The position numbers and the translations under genes are program-made. A DNA stretch of 64,000 nucleotides, from assembly GCA_921293015.1 (NCBI GenBank), contig OV121091.1, forward strand, positions 12,305,755 to 12,369,754. Reading direction: 5' to 3'. The stretch's first letter is position 1, and every line of letters begins with the position of its first letter. This DNA comes from Phorcus lineatus (taxonomy: Eukaryota; Mollusca; Gastropoda; Trochida; Trochidae). The notes beneath the pieces were generated by a model. The model saw nothing but the letters and a program-made list of their open reading frames with translations, made no database searches and was not told the origin of the DNA. Shown piece after piece: positions 23,884 to 36,636 of this stretch.

Positions 23884-24266
23884 AGGGACACAGAGTATGT
23901 TATAGGAGTCAAATTTGTCAAAATTTATTAATGATGTTAATTTACCGAGAAGCATTGGTTGTTTCAGAAAATCATTATCTAAGAGCTTAATAGTTCTGTA
24001 TGAAGACAATCAACAGGTTCGAGTTCGAGTTCGATTTTAATGTAAAGTGGACGCATATTTTCGACTTAGTAACATCTACATGACTGTTTTAGTGCTAACA
24101 TTGAAAACAGAAAAAAATCCTTATTTATCCTTATTTTGAGATATAGATTAAAGTGAAGGGGGGAGGGGGGAGGGGGGGGAGGGGGCATTTGAACCTAATT
24201 CATGGTAGATGCTATTGTAGCTCTTATTAAGCCATATAAAAATCATTAAACATACTCTGTGTCACT
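23884..24266 (+). mobile_element. TTAA-flanked MITE (383 bp), second family
   Basis: Ends AGGGACACAGAGTATGTT and AACATACTCTGTGTCACT (17 of 18 matching as an inverted repeat), flanked by TTAA at 23880-23883 and 24267-24270. Contains a purine tract of G runs at about 24156-24185. No coding capacity. Confidence 0.85.
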
Positions 24267-24551
24267 TTAAGTATTTTGGAAACAAAAGGTGTGGCTTTGA
24301 TGAATGCCAATTTTGTTAATTCTAAATCATCTTGCTTAAATTTTACTCCTGGAGTACACAAATAAAGGAAGCATAAAAATACAAAACCTGCTTTTTCAAT
24401 TACTGTCGTGACGACTGTCGTGACGAAAGTGATCGAATTTTGATTGATAAGGATTTAATTCAATAGTTTTTGTAAGAAAACAAGGCCTTATCGTTCAACA
24501 GTGTCAATTCACTAATTTATAATCATGAATATTTTATCTTATTCAACCATA

Positions 24552-24867
24552 GGTGAGGTGAGTTGGTGTTTAACGCCGCTTTCAAGATTATTTCACTTAT
24601 ATCGCAGCTGCTAGTATTATTGCAGGTGAAAGCCCGCAGCACCATTGTGGCTATGCATTGCGGTGAAACCTGCGAGCATCGGCTGGAACTAGCGAACCAT
24701 GGGTAGTACTGCACTGAAATTCAGTGTAGCATTGCACCCAAACCTGACTGCGTGTAGAACAGTTCTCTACTGCAGACAAAGTTGCCGAGCCCATGGCGGG
24801 ATTCGAACCACAGACCTCATGATCCGAAGCCGAACGCGCTAACCACTGCGCTATCCCGCCCCGTTAA
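24552..24867 (-). mobile_element. tRNA-headed SINE (family 1), copy B, most complete
   Basis: On the minus strand the head has A box TAGCGCAGTGG and B box GGTTCGAATCC, both matching pol III promoter consensus. A body of about 230 bp and the tail GCGTTAAACACCAA + CACCT repeats follow. The 9-bp duplication TCAACCATA flanks it (24543-24551, 24868-24876). Confidence 0.93.
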
Positions 24868-24876
24868 TCAACCATA

Positions 24877-26450
24877 ACTCCTATACATATCTGGTATTGA
24901 TAAAGTTTTACACGTGTATATCACACTGAAACACAGAACGTGATTTTATATATCGCGTATTTCAATTTCACGTGAGAAAAAATAACAACTTTTTATTACC
25001 TCGAGCTCTGAACATGTTTTTTTAACTTTTTCTACGTTGCTACCCGTATTTGAAACAAATAACGAAATCGCAATAATTAAATATTTTGAGCAGTTTAAAC
25101 GTGATTTCCACATAACGATACCTGTCTAATCTATTTCAGTGATTTATAGGTTGGATACGTGCTAGTTTGCACACGCTGAAGAATGAGATAACTGTGAGAG
25201 AGGAAGTTTCATTAATGTTTGTTAAACAGACACGTTTTTAGCATTATATCTGATAAACAGACTCTGAAGGCAAAGATTGTTTCAATACAATAATTATTCA
25301 TTATATTTTTACAACATAAACGTAATGATATTATATATCATAAACATAAGCTTACCTAAAGATTAATGCACATTTTAGCGCCTGTGTTGGCTGTCTATAA
25401 AAGTGTATTTCTTTTGCCGAGGCGGCGTCGTTATATAACCCACTCCCTTATGTGAAAAGGATAGAGTACATTTGTACTCGTCTGAAAAGAACATTTTTCT
25501 TTTAGATATCAAAATATCATTCTTTTTAACGTATTTTATTTGAAATTTACTCTTTCACTCTGCAACCACATCCCGAAAGCCGAAATTAATGACATGTTCA
25601 TGTTTTTGGTAATAATGGAGTGACAATCTCTAAATGATAACTGTAATATGAGACGTCCCTATAAAGGTATGTCCGTCATTACATGTAGAGAATTACACAC
25701 CTATTCCGTGTTGCGCGAACATCAGCCAATCAAATGGAGGCTGGCTCAGCACTTCGAATTGCGGGTCAAACAACATCCTACTTTTATCGATATATCGTAG
25801 TGAATTGTGTTTAAAATATGATGACAGTTCAATTCTATGTTGACGGAATATTTCAATGTTTTCTGTTTATTCATTTTTGCAAAAGTAAATCAACAAAGTT
25901 AGTCAGACAGTCACAAAAAATGGAAAATGATAGACTAAGGTAGGGTAAACGTCAGCATGTCACATTAACCAAGAAGGTGCTCGTCTTTGATTGCTTTATG
26001 GAGTCATTATGGGCCGTTTTAAAATTCGTCAAAGGTCAGCTGAACATGACCTCAATCAGTAATTCTCTAGATGTAATGACGGATTATGACCTCTAGCTTA
26101 AAGTAGATTGATCGAGCAAGTGCCCTTTACCAAAACTCTACGTTTAAAAATGCTCGATACAATAATAACATTTACAACTGAACCATTGACATATTTGAAC
26201 CCGCAAGGTACTATGTGTCCCTTTATCACGTTTAGTCAGTGTATTTGTCAACATCCTTATCCCACGCAAATTCGGATATGATAGTGTACATTGTATGTCC
26301 TATCTAAGCAGGAATCGGCTGTTGTCCGATTTTTGCTTACACACTTCAAGTCAATTCAATCTAATTCTGGAAAAACTATAAAACGGTGATACATGTGACT
26401 ACAAAGAAAGTCAATGTGCGTGGAAAATTTTACTTAGCTGAATTTATCAA
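24877..26450. other. No supported gene; possible promoter/donor pair near 25.36-25.44 kb
   Basis: Contains TATAAAAG on the plus strand at about 25395 and, on the minus strand, TTATATAA at about 25431 followed by a donor-like TTTAG/GTAAGC at 25356. No linked coding exon found. Confidence 0.3.
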
Positions 26451-28344
26451 AGGCACTATACAAGTTGGGGTTTTACAGGCATTATACAAGCACTATCTAT
26501 GGCAGATTAATTGAGAGATGTAGCTATGTGTAGGGGTTTTACAGACATTATACAAGCACTATCTATGAATGGTAATTTGTGAGGTGTAGATATGAGTAGG
26601 GGTTTTACAGGCATTATACACACCTATCTATGGAAGATTAATTGAGAGATGTAGCTATGTGTAGGGGTTTTACAGGCATTATACAAGCACTATCTATGAA
26701 TGGTAATTTGTGAGGTGTAGATATGAGTAGGGGTTTTACAGGCATTATACACACCTATCTATGGAAGATTAATTGAGAGATGTAGCTATGTGTAGGGGTT
26801 TTACAGGCATTATACAAGCACTATCTATGAATGGTAATTTGTGAGGTGTAGATATGAGTAGAGGTTTTACAGGCATTATACACACCTATCTATGGAAGAT
26901 TAATTGTGAGGTGTAGCTATGTGTAGGGGTTTTACAGGCATTATACACACCTATCTATGGAAGATTAATTGTGAGGTGTAGCTATATGTAGGGGTTTTAC
27001 AGGCATTATACACACCTATCTATGGAAGATTAATTGTGAGGTGTAGCTATGTGTAGGGGTTTTACAGGCATTATACACACCTATCTATGGAAGATTGATT
27101 GTGAGGTGTAGCTATGTGTAGGGGTTTTACGGGCATTATACACACCTATCTATGGAAGATTAATTGTGAGGTGTAGCTATATGTAGGGGTTTTACAGGCA
27201 TTATACACACCTATCTATGGAAGATTAATTGTGAGGTGTAGCTATGTGTAGGGGTTTTACAGGCATTATACACACCTATCTATGGAAGATTGATTGTGAG
27301 GTGTAGCTATATGTAGGGGTTTTACAGGCATTATACACACCTATCTATGGAAGATTAATTGTGAGGTGTAGCTATGTGTAGGGGTTTTACAGGCATTATA
27401 CACACCTATCTATGGAAGATTAATTGTGAGGTGTAGCTATGTGTAGGGGTTTTACAGGCATTATACACACCTATCTATGGAAGATTGATTGTGAGGTGTA
27501 GCTATGTGTAGGGGTTTTACAGGCATTATACACACCTATCTATGGAAGATTGATTGTGAGGTGTAGCTATGTGTAGGGGTTTTACAGGCATTATACACAC
27601 CTATCTATGGAAGATTAATTATGAGGTGTAGCTATGTGTAGGGGTTTTACAGGCATTATACACACCTATCTATGGAAGATTGATTGTGAGGTGTAGCTAT
27701 GTGTAGGGGTTTTACAGGCATTATACACACCTATCTATGGAAGATTGATTGTGAGGTGTAGCTATATGTAGGGGTTTTACAGGCATTATACACACCTATC
27801 TATGGAAGATTAATTGTGAGGTGTAGCTATGTGTAGGGGTTTTACAGGCATTATACACACCTATCTATGGAAGATTAATTGTGAGGTGTAGCTATGTGTA
27901 GGGGTTTTACAGGCATTATACACACCTATCTATGGAAGATTAATTGTGAGGTGTAGCTATGTGTAGGGGTTTTATAGGCATTATACACACCTATCTATGG
28001 AAGATTGATTGTGAGGTGTAGCTATGTGTAGGGGTTTTACAGGCATTATACACACCTATCTATGGAAGATTAATTGTGAGGTGTAGCTATATGTAGGGGT
28101 TTTACAGGCATTATACACACCTATCTATGGAAGATTGATTGTGAGGTGTAGCTATGTGTAGGGGTTTTACAGGCATTATACACACCTATCTATGGAAGAT
28201 TAATTGTGAGGTGTAGCTATGTGTAGGGGTTTTACAGGCATTATACAGACTATCTATGAATGATAAATTGTGAGGTTTAGATATCAGTCGGCATGATGTA
28301 GGCATTTTACAGGCACTATCTATGAATGATAAAACATGAGGTGT
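26451..28344 (+). repeat. 65-bp satellite array, about 28 copies
   Basis: Unit starts GGGGTTTTACAGGCATTATA. The first six units alternate between types A (CACACCTATCTATGGAAGAT..GAGAGATGTAGC) and B (AAGCACTATCTATGAATGG..GTGAGGTGTAGATATGAG). From about 26870 onward a single hybrid type (A front, GTGAGGTGTAG from B) is repeated with only a few A/G variants. Edges are degenerate. Confidence 0.95.
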
Positions 28345-29400
28345 AAGATTTTTTTTCTCTGAATATATATTACGGGGTGTGGATATATGAAGGCGGTAAA
28401 CAGGAACTTTCTATGAATGGCAAATTATAACGTCTTTATATATATTAGCTGGAGGAAAATCTGAGTTGGAGCATCCGAAATTGAATAAAGACCGAAGCCG
28501 TCAGGCCGAGTTCTTAAATAACTACCAAACAGTTACATAAATGTACCAGGTTTACGACACTAGTGCCTATGTATTAATATTTCCCGAGCGATAGCGAGGG
28601 ATATAACGATAATTAGGTACGAGTGCTGCCCAAAATAGTATGTCATGGGCAAGATTATAATATTATGTTTATTGCAAAAGTCGCAAAATCAAAGAAAATA
28701 ATCGAATCATCGCAACCTCATAGGCGAACTGACGTGTCGTCACAATGAAAAGTGATATTTTGTCCTCATATGAAAAATATGAAACCCCATATGGCTGCCC
28801 TAGTTGGTAACAAGCATGATAATGATAACGTTGACCTTAGTGCGTTCAGGTATTGATTCTTGTTTAATATCACATTTATTTTAATCAGGAAAGTTCTCAG
28901 TAGCGATATGTTAATATAGTAATGGATTTTTAAACCTAACAAATTCATACTGTTGACCAAATCATTACAGATTTTGAAATTGTGTCGCTCACATTTTTCT
29001 GATAAAAAAAGTTGTGTTTTCGTTATTTGATAAGATGAACTTTAACATGACATATTGTTTTACATTCGTAACTTTTCTCAAAAGATAACCTTTTGCAAGA
29101 CAATAGACAAATAAACGCGTCGACTCGTCGACTCTTGCCAAATGCCACGACGTTCACGATTTATGCATGCTTTCCTGATGTGTCACGTGACTTGTTATCA
29201 ATTTCAGGGCATTCGGATAAACATCCTTTTAAAAAATCCAGAGTAAACGTTCCATATTATTTCTATCGGTTGAAGAATGAATTAGAAAGAAATTATTTTC
29301 TCCTAGCGGTATGAAGCGTTCTAATGAGTTATCTGCCCGCCAGGTGGCGTGTTAACGGGTATATAAGGGTGTAGATGTTTGAATTTGCCATTCTCGATTA
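28345..29400. other. No gene seen
   Basis: Contains the short inverted motif CCCGAGCGATAGCGAGGG at about 28584 and otherwise unremarkable AT-rich sequence. Confidence 0.4.
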
Positions 29401-29421
29401 GTGTACTCCCCTTTTCACCAT

Positions 29422-29546
29422 GAAATACGGTATTGTGGAATGATGATGTCCTAATCTCGACAGTCGAGCCGTTATAATACGGTATTGTGGAATGATCTCA
29501 AAATGTCGGCTGTCGAGCCGTTATAAGACGGTATTGTGGAACGATA
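29422..29546 (+). repeat. Imperfect ~51-bp tandem repeat, about 2.5 copies
   Basis: TACGGTATTGTGGAATGAT recurs three times, with GTCGAGCCGTTATAA between copies. The hAT-like element inserted just after the last copy. Confidence 0.7.
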
Positions 29547-29566
29547 GAAACGGGGCAGCCCACAGG

Positions 29567-29706
29567 GGCGTGTATCGCTTAGAAAAAGCCTAAGAAAGAC
29601 ATATATGCCTATAGACCCTACCCTACTACTATCCTTTTATATAGTAGTAGGGTAGGGTCTATGGGCATATATGTCTTGCTTAGGCTTTTTCTAAGCGATA
29701 CACGCC
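29567..29706. repeat. 140-bp palindrome (65-bp arms, 10-bp loop)
   Basis: Arms match at 63 of 65 positions. The left arm begins GGCGTGTATCGCTTAG; the loop is TCCTTTTATA. A related unit at 40136-40256 has lost the inner part of one arm. Confidence 0.93.
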
Positions 29707-30058
29707 AAGGGGCGTAGCTGCCTTATAGGCAAAAAGGCAATTGCCTACACATAATTTTCTTGAGTAAAAGTTATAAACAGAAATTGAAATATGAAAGTTC
29801 AGAAGGTAAAGAAAAATTACCATGTAAAATGTGGGTTTCTATGTACAGTGCGCCTATACTAAAAATCTAAGTGGGCAAACATGACTGAGGCTCGATCCTA
29901 TACTGTTGGAATGAGAGCGATTTCCTGATCGTAGGCCTATAGTGGTCTCCCTTCGTTAAACAAAGGGACATCGCTCTGAACATCAAGCGTGATTCTACAT
30001 GTTCCGTTGAGATTCAGAGTAGGATTTCGGACATATTCAGGCCTCTGGCCAGTCCAAG

Positions 30059-30256
30059 TTGCCAGACGAACACTTTTCAGTCCCCTTGGAAGTTAAACAA
30101 TTGAAAGAATCTTGTAGCGGACCTATATGCCCAGATTTGGCTGTACTGAGTGAAAAAGATTATTCAAAACCAAATACAAAACAGGCAATTTTAACAGGAG
30201 AATGGTCAAATGCACATACATTTGAATTTCCTCAAAGGAACAAGGTCTTAAAATGA
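30059..30256 (+). pseudogene. Possible transposase-domain remnant in the hAT element
   Basis: A 65-codon frame including PICPDLAVLSEKDY and GEWSNAHTFEFPQR. The pattern is loosely like the N-terminal TTF/ZMYM-type region carried by some hAT elements. The frame has no clear domain core and stops before the Tc1 insertion. The identification rests mostly on context. Confidence 0.2.
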
Positions 30257-30659
30257 TTCTTGTTTTTGTTTTTTGTTTTTTTTATAAATGAAAATGAATC
30301 TAAATGATTTGAAAGGAATGAGATATATTTCAAAGAAGCTTTTAGAAGTATCACTCGCATATTGCCTTTATTGGATTGAGTCACCTGTCATATGTCACAT
30401 AAACGTTTATTGGCTAAAAAAAGACCAGTGTAGGCTATTGAAATATTGAAAATAACAACGGATTCATTAGTGTGAAAAACATGTTCAAAACCTTAAAGAG
30501 AAACTGCTGATCGAAAAAGCGGACAATATCTAATATATAAATTAAATAACTACAATTAATGTCGAATACAAATAATATTATGGTATCCATGTACACGTCA
30601 ACATTAAATACTTTTAGTTTCCAATGACCACGATAACTTGCAAATTTACTTCTTTACTA

Positions 30660-32208
30660 AACTGAATACCAAAAGAAACTTTGCACATTTAAAAATAAAG
30701 TTGTCACAAATTAGTTGGACAGGTTAAAAAACAAATAGGTATGAACACTTCGCCCAAACGCAAGCTTCTTTGACCTCAAATTTCTCCCGGCAATATGCCC
30801 GCGTTTCTTTGAAAACGCGAAAATGTCAAAATCACGTGACGTCGTTACTGGAAGAAATGCACGTGCCACAGGAGTATAAAAACTGCACAGTAGCAATCTC
30901 AAACAACCACAATGCAAAAAGAACACTGAAAAATGCCACGACTTACAGAAGGACAGCGTCAGCGAGCACTGGGAATGCTTGATATGGGGGCCACGCACGT
31001 TCACGTTGCAAGAACCTTTGGCTGTTCCCGCGTTACAGTTGGAATTTTGGTACAGCGGTTCAGACAGACTGGACGGATATCGGACAGGCCCAGAACCGGA
31101 CGACCACGGGTCACCACGCCACGGGAAGACCTTTATCTTCGAACGCTGCTCCTGCGAAACTGCTTCCTGACAGTGACGTCATCAGCACGGAATGCTTTAG
31201 GTCGGCGGGTGAGCCCACAGACAGTGTCCAGAAGACTCCGAACAGGAGGTATCCAAGCCTTCTGACCGTTCAGAGGACAGTTATTGACTCCTGAAAATCG
31301 ACGCAGACGACTACGATGGGCAAATACAGTGCGAAGGTGGCAACGTCGGCAGTGGCAACGCGTTGTGTTTTCCGACGAATGTCGGTTCTGTTTGTTTCGA
31401 GTTGACGGCAGACAGCGTGTTTACCGTCGCAGAGATAAAAGGACTGCTGCTTGCTGCGTTAGAGAAGTCGTTCCCTACGGTGGTGGTAGCGTTATGGTGT
31501 GGGGAGGCATTTGTGGGAACCAGAAGACGCCACTCATCGTCATTAATGGGAATCTCAACGCGCAACGTTACAGAGATGAAATCCTTCGTCCAGTGGTGCT
31601 GCCCTACCTCCAACAACAGCCCCAGGGTGTTCTGTTCCAACACGACAACGCCAGGCCCCACACAGCTCGTATCGTACGGGACTTTTTGGCCGCCAACAAC
31701 GTCAATGTCTTGCCGTGGCCAGCGTGTTCTCCAGACTTATCACCCATTGAACACCTCTGGGACCGCTTGAACAGGCAAGTTCGAGCCCGACAACACGTTC
31801 CCGCCAACAGACAAGAATTGATTCAAGCTCTGCAAGAAGAATGGAACCACCTGCCACCTGATCCCATCCGACGTTTGACGTCTTCAGTACGACGTCGAAT
31901 CATGGTCTGTATTGCTGCACAGGGTGGTCACTTTCGATATTAAATTTTAAAATGACATTTTTAGTGATTTTGAACACTCTCCTGATGTTAATGAACTGCA
32001 TTGAAACTCTGAACAATGGGATTTTCGACCCCCACCACCTTTGTTTGTATGGTGTAATTCCATTTACCGCACAGCGTTCATTTGAAGTTTTCCAATCACT
32101 GTTGACATGTTGATGCATTAAATATACTCTACATCAAAGCGTTGTTGTTTTCAGTTTTTTAATTACAGTCATGTCAATCTGATGCAAAGTTTCTTTCGGT
32201 ATTCAGTT
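30660..32208 (+). mobile_element. Tc1-like DNA transposon (1,549 bp), nearly intact
   Basis: Inverted repeats AACTGAATACC(A/G)AAAGAAAC.. of 26 bp (25 matching) at 30660-30685 and 32183-32208, flanked by TA at 30658-30659 and 32209-32210. It carries one transposase reading frame with a single in-frame stop. It is inserted inside the hAT-like element, so it is the younger of the two. Confidence 0.95.
30933..31943 (+). pseudogene. Tc1/mariner transposase, DD34E, one nonsense codon
   Basis: Cut-and-paste transposase. The frame is 336 codons, normal for Tc1. Residues 1-110 hold the paired-like helix-turn-helix DNA-binding region (LTEGQRQRALGMLD.. and GCSRVTVGILVQRF) with the GRPRVT hook. TGA at 31263-31265 interrupts it after GIQAF; the same frame continues with PFRGQLLTPENRRRR. 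The catalytic D is in VFSDECRF, the second in FQHDNARPHT, and the E in PIEHLWD, with exactly 34 residues between the second D and E. No frameshifts. The TGA could have arisen from CGA by one transition. Recently inactive, or rarely read through. Confidence 0.93.
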
Positions 32209-32619
32209 TATTATAAAATTTGAATACTCGTTTTTATCAGTGAAATAAACCTTTTATTAGGCTAAAGTAGTGAATACCTCGTAATGTTTATCATTAGAGA
32301 ATTGACAGTTTTTCACCTGAAAATCTTCGTGAAAGCATACAGGCTCAAAATTAAGGTTTGTTATCTGTGGAACATATGTTATAAGATATTTCAAATCTTG
32401 TTATCATTAAAAATAATGAACAAAAAAGGAATGAATAATCCAATCTTAAAGGCTAACAAATACACCAGAAAACGCAGGAAATCGCGTTTTTATACATGAT
32501 TATTTCAAAATTTCGTGGGGGGCAAACCCCCCTAGTTCGCGCCCTCAATCATTGCCAGTAACATTGCCTACACTTTAATTTTACCTTAGCTACGCCCCTG
32601 ACGCCCCGGTGGGGCAGCC

Positions 32620-35110
32620 ATCCTTTTTAACAACCATTTCCAAAAATTTGAAGATTTCGAGGGTTTTTTTGGTATTCACTATATTTCGAATACCACAGTA
32701 CTTGATTCGGATGCTCGTGTAAATCATTATGTATCTTAAACTATAAGTCATGAAATAACCACGAATCGACCAGTCATCCTTCAGGAAATAAACACGAGGG
32801 GTCGAGGACAGTAAATGTATTGTATTGTCACCCTAAACTCGGTCATATAGTTTGTCAGAAGTGCCGCTTCGGATATGACATGTTGACATGAGAATTGAAA
32901 GTGTTTGTCAACAAAGAAACATTAGACTAAAATTCGATTCACATTCGATAATGTTACCATCGGTTTGCACCTTGTGTACAGGTTACAGGACCATTTCATT
33001 AATTCATTTTTTTTATTTCCGCGAGGTCTTAGTTCGATTCTACGGGGCGAACTGTGAAGAACTGGTCCCAGTTTAGTAAAGCCTTCTTAGTGCAAGGTGG
33101 ACGTAACTCGCTGATATACGAATTTGCTAAGGGTGTCATTAGTTCTAACGGGACTTTGTGAAAATAGGACCTGAATGTTTGTTTTATACGGTGCTTCACT
33201 GCGCAACGGCTAAAATAACCAGTTTCCTTCGCACCTAGAGAAAAATGGTTATTATATATCCGTTGCGCAACGCTAAACTTTGAGCTGTAAGGCGATGCAG
33301 TAACTGAAGCTCTCATAAAATATACCATACTTCAACGTCTTGCTGACAGTTTTTTGCGATGATGTTCTTCACATACTTGCCTCAAACTATTTGAAATGAT
33401 TTTTTTCAGTTATGACCTTTTTTCATTTTCATATCATTTAATTTTCACATATTTCTAAGGGTTGCTATAACGCATGAGATATAGTTGTATAGATCAATTA
33501 TTAATGTACATTAAAATAGCATTATATTTTGCTTCAACTATAAAGCAATTATTACATCTTATCATCAAACACCTTCATCTAAGGGTGTAACGAAATAACA
33601 TCTACCTATCCCCCATCCCACTTACCCCGTCATCGTCAAAAGATATTCATAAAGCCTTTATGTAAACCCGGTAAAAAATTCCCCTTTAGAATGTAGCTAT
33701 CGTTGTATACAAACTTAACCCGGTATGCCATGAAAATCGTCACGTAACTATAGCGCCTCAGACTATATACGTTCATGAATGAACAACTGTACACATATCT
33801 TAAAGGGACACTCCTTGTTTTCGTGCATTAAGGGTAATTGGGGAATCCCCGTGGGCAGGCATCTCAGTCGATTTGTGCCAAAACACATTAGGCCTTTATG
33901 TAGTGATTTAATCTCAAAACATAGGCTTTTGCTCGGTTTGTATGTTTATCCACAATTCGATTATATGACAACTCAATATCCAGTGAGGAGTTAGACATAG
34001 CTTATCATATGCCACTGCCGATGTCGTAGATATGATTTATATGAAATTTGTTTATACCCACTTTTAAACACTATCAACGTAATCGTTATTCATGTCAGCT
34101 TAAATACAGGTTTCAGGTTTTCGATAAGATATCAAGATTATAAACAGAGAAAAATGTACATTAGTATATTTGACGCAATTTGCCCCACTCCGAGTTCAAA
34201 CCAAAATAGCGGCCGTACGTCACGGGTTGGTTATTTATAGGTTCGGCTATTTGATAATGAAATTAAATTGTACATCGAACTCTAAAAGGAATTCACGGAG
34301 AGGTTAACGCCCTTTGCACATTCTTTAAGATTTTTGTTCGTTTGTAATTGTTCGTGAATTTTTTTAGTAAATAATTCATTACTGTTCATGAATTTATTCA
34401 TTATCATTTCCTTGGTATCTTCAACACGTTTTGAATTCCCTCAATCCTAATTCAATATTCTCCATATTTCACAATTAACGTAACATTGACAACTGTGAAC
34501 TAGATTTATTAGGGCTTTCAGAAACGAATTAATACATGAGCAGCTGATGATTGATATTTAGAAATGTACCTAGGACATTTTTTAAGATAAAGTATTTTAA
34601 TTACTTGTTTATGGTCGCATAGTCTAGTACATAGCTTAACTCGACCTCTAGCTGTGAAGTTAAACAACATCATATGGCTCGCCGGATGGATGGGTGACCC
34701 TATGGCTGGATGGACTGAGAGCTAGAAGATTCAAACCCTAAAAACACCGAGACAAAAGTTGAAGAAAAACTTATTTAAATGCGCCCCCGTTTACCCAGCC
34801 TTGTATATGGGTTCCTGGTCAAAAGTTGCTTGAGCGTATGTAAGTCCGGGTTGGACCGGGGTAATGGCGCAGAGAGCGCTTTTAATCCACCGGTTAAGAA
34901 TCGGCGCCATATGAACTATCCATTTTTAGCATTTATGATAAACAAAATTCAACACGTGTCTTTGGGTAGTTTAAATTTTCTAAATTCTTGCTTTCAACGC
35001 TGCCAGTCCGTTTTGAACTTTGTACGATTCTAAAAAGAACATCGTTTCAATAATAACAATACTTATAACACATACTTTCATATCAATAATATAGATACAA
35101 AGAAAGGATC
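32620..35110. other. No gene seen; small hairpin
   Basis: Contains a short inverted-repeat unit at about 33198-33276 (TGCGCAACGG and ATAACCA paired with TGGTTAT and CCGTTGCGCA), possibly a tiny MITE. Otherwise nothing supported. Confidence 0.4.
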
Positions 35111-35117
35111 AATTGGT

Positions 35118-35309
35118 ATGGGGGGTGGGGGCGGGATTGAGCAGTACTACCCATGGTTCGCTAGTCCCGGCAGATGCTCGCAGGTTTCACCGCAACCCAT
35201 AGCCATAATGGTGTTGCGGGCTTTCTCCCCGCAATAATACTAGCAACTGCGATATAAGTGAAATAATCTTGAAAGCGGCGTTAAACACCAATTCACCTCA
35301 CCTCACCTC
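35118..35309 (+). mobile_element. SINE family 1, copy C (head truncated)
   Basis: Plus-strand copy with GCAGTACTACCCATGGTTCG, the body, and the tail GCGTTAAACACCAATTCACC plus CACCT repeats. The tRNA part is reduced to GGGGCGGGATT. The flanks ATTGGTATG and ATCGGTATG may be a decayed duplication. Confidence 0.85.
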
Positions 35310-36630
35310 CATCGGTATGAAGAAATATTTTTTTCAATTAGCTATATTGAAAAGTATATATTTTAAACATTAATCTCATTAAAAGAGTGATCAGAGATTT
35401 ATTTATGACAATTGTGAATTAATTGCTGAGTTATAATCCAAATTTGTTTTTAAATATCAAATTTAGAAGGAATTACCTGCCACAGAAAGTCATGTATTCT
35501 GTTCTATGCAAATATCATTTCACATTGTTTTTTCTTCGATAATCAAAGAGACATTGTGTGATTTTTATGGTACGTATTTGGCTTTTATATGTGTAAAACA
35601 AAATTCATAAGACCACATATATTTATACAAACATATTTTTATATTTCACTTTAATGAAAATCAAAATCATTCTTGTCGATCGCGCGTGCCATTTATATCA
35701 AAATTAGTTATATAATCTCATTCATATACTTATATAACTCAAATGTGATTTCTACTTGCTTTATAGATAATTTTGAAAATTACGTTTGACTAATTGACTT
35801 GCGTCTTTGTCGAGTTTCCCAATCAGCATCACGACCCTATAGGTATAAATTATCACTCTGTTGAAGCAATCAGTGAACAACATACATCAACTGAAAATAC
35901 TTCTCGATAAAATGACACCAATTATATAGTTTGGCATTTTTAACCAAAACCCCTCACCGAGTAAATGTCATTAGTTTTTTTTCCGAATGGTGTTAATTTT
36001 AAACAACAAAACTAAATGGAGACTATAATTTCCATATTTGGTAATATTCAGTTCCGTTAGCCGTCAATTTCATTCAATCTCATCAAGATGAGTTCATAAT
36101 TTTCCGTTTCGCAGCAAAATGAAGGCTCATTTTAATGAGATTGCAATAACATCATTTCTCAATTGTCACTGAAAATTATACCAAAAGATTTAACCTCTTA
36201 CCTCACACATCTTCACTATGCAGTCTCGATTCAAGTGACACCTTTCTTAATTCCAGGTAGATTCAGGTGTGTAAAAGGTTTTATATAGTCATTGAACAAG
36301 GAGTGGTGTAACGAGGAACGCCTTGCACGTTCAAGCAAAGGTGAGAGCCGCTTTACAGTTATCCGTTTGATAATTTCAGAATATATATACCTGTACATAT
36401 AAAGACTTTGAGGTGAAACCGTGAGTAATGCTCAAGAAATTTTGACATCATGTCAAGGTATATGCATTTCCGTGATTTTGTTCTCAAATGTCAGGTGCAA
36501 AAATCTGATGAATTCCTGTAGAAACTGTTGAATTCTTCCCGTAGGCGATTTAATTATAATTTGTGGGTGACATTGTCTTCTCCAGTGCACTTGTGAATGA
36601 AAATTCCATATCATTATTAGCATACTAATT
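35310..36630. other. No gene seen
   Basis: AT-rich sequence without recognisable exons or repeats. Confidence 0.4.
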
Positions 36631-36636
36631 CAACTT

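Larger units (their letters stand above)
29561..32611 (+). mobile_element. hAT-like composite element with nested Tc1 transposon
   Basis: Starts CACAGGGGCG and ends GCCCCGGTG, flanked by the perfect 8-bp duplication GGGCAGCC (29553-29560, 32612-32619), the hAT hallmark. Sub-terminal GGGGCGTAGCT (left) and AGCTACGCCCC (right) are inverted partners. A near-perfect palindrome occupies 29567-29706 and a complete Tc1 element 30660-32208. Without the Tc1 about 1.5 kb remains, too short for an intact hAT transposase. Confidence 0.8.

Noticed and set aside
24796..24862. Functional tRNA gene
   Set aside because: A and B boxes are present but the segment is the head of a SINE with body, tail and target duplication; no complete cloverleaf was established.
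26451..28344. CRISPR-like regular array
   Set aside because: Units are contiguous near-identical 65-mers without unique spacers, in a eukaryotic context; it is a satellite.
31311..31807. Additional frames inside the Tc1 element
   Set aside because: Shadows of the transposase in other frames and on the opposite strand.
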